From: Isotricha intestinalis | Taxonomy: Eukaryota > Ciliophora > Litostomatea > Vestibuliferida > Isotrichidae | Reading direction: 5' to 3' | DNA length: 11,491 nucleotides | NCBI GenBank assembly: GCA_023807065.1 | Contig: JAJJLU010004577.1 | Span: forward strand, 1-11,491 | In this document: one piece after another, positions 9,102-11,491 of the stretch | How positions within the stretch are numbered: position 1 is the stretch's first letter | How the letters are laid out: every line of letters begins with the position of its first letter | Translations under genes and position numbers: made by a program | The notes under the pieces: generated by a model | What the model was told of the DNA's origin: nothing | The model's database searches: none | What the model saw: the letters and a program-made list of their open reading frames with translations, nothing else

Positions 9102-9821
9102 TTAAGCTAAATCAAGCATATCACATTGTTTATAAAAACTAACTCCAGCACTCCAGATTTTATCTAACAATCCTATAATTTTAATAATATATTGTTTTCC
9201 TTCATTAGTATTTCCATCAACGCCAAAGCATAATTTAATAACATCATCTTTAGTTCCTTTAGCAGAAAAAGTTAAAGCAGCTCCAACTGCTTTTCTAACA
9301 ATCCAAGGATGTCTCGGAGCCAAAACTTCATCATATGAATTTCCTAAAATATTCTTAACTGAAGTTTCTTTAGGATCTAAAAGTTTATTAAACACTCTAA
9401 TTAAATATTCCATAAACCATAATAATCTTAAGAAAGTTCTACAAGCAGAACAATATTTTTTATATTGTCCTTTTTTATAACCTAATTCACTATTATTTTC
9501 ACCGTTTAATTTATAAATATCTAATTCTATTTCTTTTCCTAATAATTGTTGTATATTTTCTGCTTCTGGATATTCTTTAAATTTCTCTCTCATTTGACCT
9601 ACTTTTGTTGTTATATCTGAGAATCCCATTGATAAAGCACTTGATATGTTATAAAAAATTTTTGTTAAATCATAAATAGGAGATAAAGTGTAATAAGGAT
9701 TTAAATGTTCTAAATCTTGAGATGCTAAGGTTAATTTTTCATCTACGCTTTTTATATCATAGGGAACTTTTTGAGCAAAGTTTTTATCATTTTGAAGTAA
9801 TGATTTCCAGTTTTTATCCAT
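9102..9821 (-). CDS. GLTP-domain protein, ceramide-1-phosphate transfer type
   Basis: This is the only intact gene in the window: 239 residues, ATG 9821-9819 after an A-rich leader, TAA stop at 9102-9104. The glycolipid transfer protein fold moves single sphingolipids between membranes in the cytosol. Head-group residues can be placed by motif: Asp69 and Lys73 (SDITTK), Arg128 and Arg132 (RTFLRLLW) and His171 (RHPWIVRKAVGAAL). The D-x3-K, R-x3-R and H pattern is that of CPTP/ACD11 proteins that bind ceramide-1-phosphate. True GLTPs instead have Asp, Asn, Lys, a stacking Trp and His. The C-terminus CDMLDLA also matches the usual short hydrophobic end of CPTPs, which supports TAA as the real stop. 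If TAA were Gln, a low-complexity QKWFFLFFF tail would precede TGA. It is slightly longer than animal CPTP (about 214), the extra being N-terminal and in the 95-120 loop. All Gln codons here are CAA. G+C is higher than in its surroundings. Confidence 0.93.
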   Translation of the reverse strand: MDKNWKSLLQNDKNFAQKVPYDIKSVDEKLTLASQDLEHLNPYYTLSPIYDLTKIFYNISSALSMGFSDITTKVGQMREKFKEYPEAENIQQLLGKEIELDIYKLNGENNSELGYKKGQYKKYCSACRTFLRLLWFMEYLIRVFNKLLDPKETSVKNILGNSYDEVLAPRHPWIVRKAVGAALTFSAKGTKDDVIKLCFGVDGNTNEGKQYIIKIIGLLDKIWSAGVSFYKQCDMLDLA

Positions 9822-10129
9822 TTTTTTTTTTTTAAATATTTTTATTTTGGTTTGGATGTTTTGTATTTAAGATTTTTTTTATTTTTTTTTTAATTAATTG
9901 ATTTTTTTTTAATGCTTTTAACAGAAAATTATTTTTGTCATTATGCTTTCTTCAGAATTTATTTTTATATTTATTTAGGAATTTAATATGATAAATAAAT
10001 ATATTTTTTTGATTATTTTTTTATAGTTTATTAAGGAACTATTAATTATTAAAATATAATTTTTTTAATTTTCTCATCAAGTATATTTTTCCCTTAATAA
10101 AAAAAAAAAATAAATCATAAATTTAATAA
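9822..10129. other. Divergent promoter region between GLTP-domain and YTH genes
   Basis: About 310 bases separate the start of the minus-strand GLTP-domain gene from the start of the plus-strand YTH gene, so both promoters must lie here. The sequence is T-rich on the GLTP side and A-rich just before the YTH ATG, typical 5' leaders for AT-rich protists. No specific regulatory motif can be named. Confidence 0.45.
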
Positions 10130-11094
10130 ATGATTCAAATGAAATCCCAATCAACAAATAAAATTCTAAATTCAGGATTTGATCACTAAGAAAAAGATAA
10201 AAATGAATTTAATTATATATTAAATAATAATGATAAAATTCTTAATCAAAAAGACAATGAAAGTAAAAATAATTATAATCCAAATTCAAATAAAAAAAAC
10301 GAAGAAAATAATTTAATTAAAGAAATGCAAAAATTAAATATATTAGCCTAAGAAAAATATATCAAAAGATTTATTTTTTAATTATCATTTCGAAGGAGGA
10401 AATAATCATAAAGAAAATAAACATTCTAATTTATTAAAAAACAATAATGAAAATAATACTTTAAAGAATAATAATTCAATACAAGGAAGTAGATTTTTGG
10501 GAATGAATACAATGAATAATACTTTAAATGAAGAAGATTTTTTAAATAATAATAATGAATCAAATGATTTAAGAAATAATTATAATAATGAAAAGATAAA
10601 TTATAATCATTTAAATTCTTTAAATTTAAATTGTCAAAATTCCCAAAATCAAAATCCTCAAAATTTACGCTCAAACAATGAAATAATTCCAAGGTAAATT
10701 TTTTATAATAAAAAGTATAAATGAAGAGAATATAATTCTTTCAATAAATTTTAAAAAATGTTGTTCAACAAAAAAAAGCAAATCAAAAGTTACAAAATGC
10801 CTTTAAAAAATCAGAGCAAAAATATCCAATTTATTTGTTTATTAGTCTTAAAGGCTCATTCAAATTTATGTGTGTAGCACAAATGACTTCTGAAGTAGAA
10901 ATAGAGAAAACTTTAATTATTTGTCTCATAATGATAAAGATATTCCTTAATAAATTTTTTGTCAAATTTTTAATGAATATAATAATAATAAACGTATTAG
11001 AAGTAATATAGATACAGGAGAAATTTCTCTTTCTTTTGGAATCAAACTGCTTAAAATTTTTAAAGATTATCCTCAGAAAAAATCTTTTTTATGA
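10130..11094 (+). pseudogene. YTH-domain RNA-binding protein gene, degenerate
   Basis: YTH proteins read N6-methyladenosine in RNA. The likely start is ATG 10130 (MIQMKSQSTNKILNS), followed by a long Asn-rich region (to about 10695) of the kind that flanks YTH domains. The YTH domain (about 10697-11090) is recognisable piece by piece: KFFIIKSINEENIILSI, then ANQKLQNAFKKSEQKYPIYL, FISLKGSFKFMCVAQMTSEV, and finally NEYNNNKRIRSNIDTGEI with FGIKLLKIFKDY. Frame changes occur near 10350, 10694, 10780, 10905 and 10970. No Trp codon is present in the domain. By hand alignment the cage positions read Cys (CCST instead of WCST), Leu and Asp, and about 15 residues (the stretch with KDVPN) appear missing. 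It should not bind m6A by the usual mechanism. TGA at 11092-11094 closes the frame exactly where an inverted copy of its own 5' part begins. Confidence 0.75.
10262..10655 (+). repeat. Inverted repeat, left arm (YTH gene 5' part)
   Basis: This segment of the Asn-rich coding region reappears reverse-complemented at 11096-11491. The two arms agree at roughly 90% by eye over about 390 bases, with scattered substitutions and small indels. The YTH domain lies in the 440-base spacer. Confidence 0.85.
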
Positions 11095-11095
11095 T

Positions 11096-11491
11096 AATTT
11101 GGTTTTGGGAATTTTGACAATTTAAATTTAAAGAATTTAAAGAATTACAATTTATCTTTTCATTATTATAATTATTTCTTAAATCATATTTGATTCATTA
11201 TTATTTAAAAAATCTTCTTTATTTAAAATATTATTCAATGTATTCATCCCCATAAATCTACTTCCTTGTATTGAATTATTATTCATTAAAGTATTATTTT
11301 CATGATTATTTTTTATTAAATTAGAATGTTTATTTTCTTTATGATTATTTCCTCCTTTCGAAATGATAATTAAAAACTAAATCTTTTGATAAATTTTTCT
11401 TAAATTTATTCGATATATTTAATTTTTGCATTTCTTCAATTAAATTATTTTCTTCATTTTTTTTATTTGAATTTGTATTATAATAATCTTT
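11096..11491 (-). pseudogene. Inverted, truncated copy of the YTH gene's Asn-rich region (right arm)
   Basis: Read on the minus strand from the window edge this encodes NTNSNKKNEENNLIEEMQKL, then KNLSKDLVFNYHFE, then, after a frame change at the aaagg/gaagg site near 11361, SIQGSRFMGMNTLNN and finally LNLNCQNSQNQ. It matches the left arm but is independently diverged: it is open where the left arm is shifted (near 10350) and shifted where the left arm is open (near 10392). It stops matching at about 11096 and has no YTH domain behind it; the minus strand instead enters the complement of the plus-strand YTH domain. Homology runs to the right edge, so the 5' end is outside the window. Confidence 0.75.

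Noticed and set aside
10426..10692. Minus-strand frame of 88 residues opposite the Asn-rich YTH region.
   Set aside because: His/Tyr/Phe/Leu-rich shadow of the Asn-rich plus-strand coding sequence.
1..11491. CRISPR arrays, bacterial operons, tRNA or rRNA genes.
   Set aside because: No spaced direct repeats, no ribosome-binding pattern and no cloverleaf-like or rRNA-like GC-richer segment was found; gene families are eukaryotic.

Overview
The window is eukaryotic, very AT-rich (roughly 85% A+T by eye) and gene-dense, and comes from a protist. Asn/Lys-rich proteins, long A/T runs, intron-poor genes, and a four-cyclic-nucleotide-domain protein kinase starting MGC all point to an alveolate, most likely a ciliate. 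The genetic code cannot be settled here. Several conserved frames contain in-frame TAA, as in ciliates where TAA/TAG means Gln. Yet Gln is mostly written CAA, and the natural C-termini of at least three genes sit directly on a TAA. A ciliate lineage with the standard code (litostome-like), or one with context-dependent stops, would fit better than a Tetrahymena-type code.

Layout from left to right: the 3' end of a membrane-protein gene (2-184, +); a gene-free stretch with two GC-rich palindromes (185-1017); a broken, unidentified Asn/Lys-rich gene (1018-2640, -) that abuts, head to head with no spacer, a 5'-truncated gene weakly like complex III subunit 7 (2641-2993, +); a complete but many-times-interrupted cGMP-dependent protein kinase gene (3151-6035, +); a small broken Asn-rich gene (6292-6832, -); about 1.5 kb without a convincing gene; a P/U-type cyclin gene with two frame breaks (8310-8813, -); an intact ceramide-1-phosphate-transfer-type GLTP-domain gene (9102-9821, -); and a YTH-domain gene (10130-11094, +) whose Asn-rich 5' part is repeated in inverted, diverged form at 11096-11491.

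Only the GLTP-domain gene is open from start to stop. All other recognisable genes read well as protein but change frame at A or T runs. Either the sequence carries homopolymer errors, or this is a cluster of decaying paralogues. The YTH gene argues for real decay in at least one case: its tryptophan cage is gone and a segment is missing. The genes do not form a pathway. They are ordinary eukaryotic signalling, lipid-transfer, RNA-binding and cell-cycle families. I did not find a convincing new multi-gene system. The most notable points are the stop-codon puzzle, the kinase architecture and its breaks, the inverted YTH duplication, and the paired GC palindromes.
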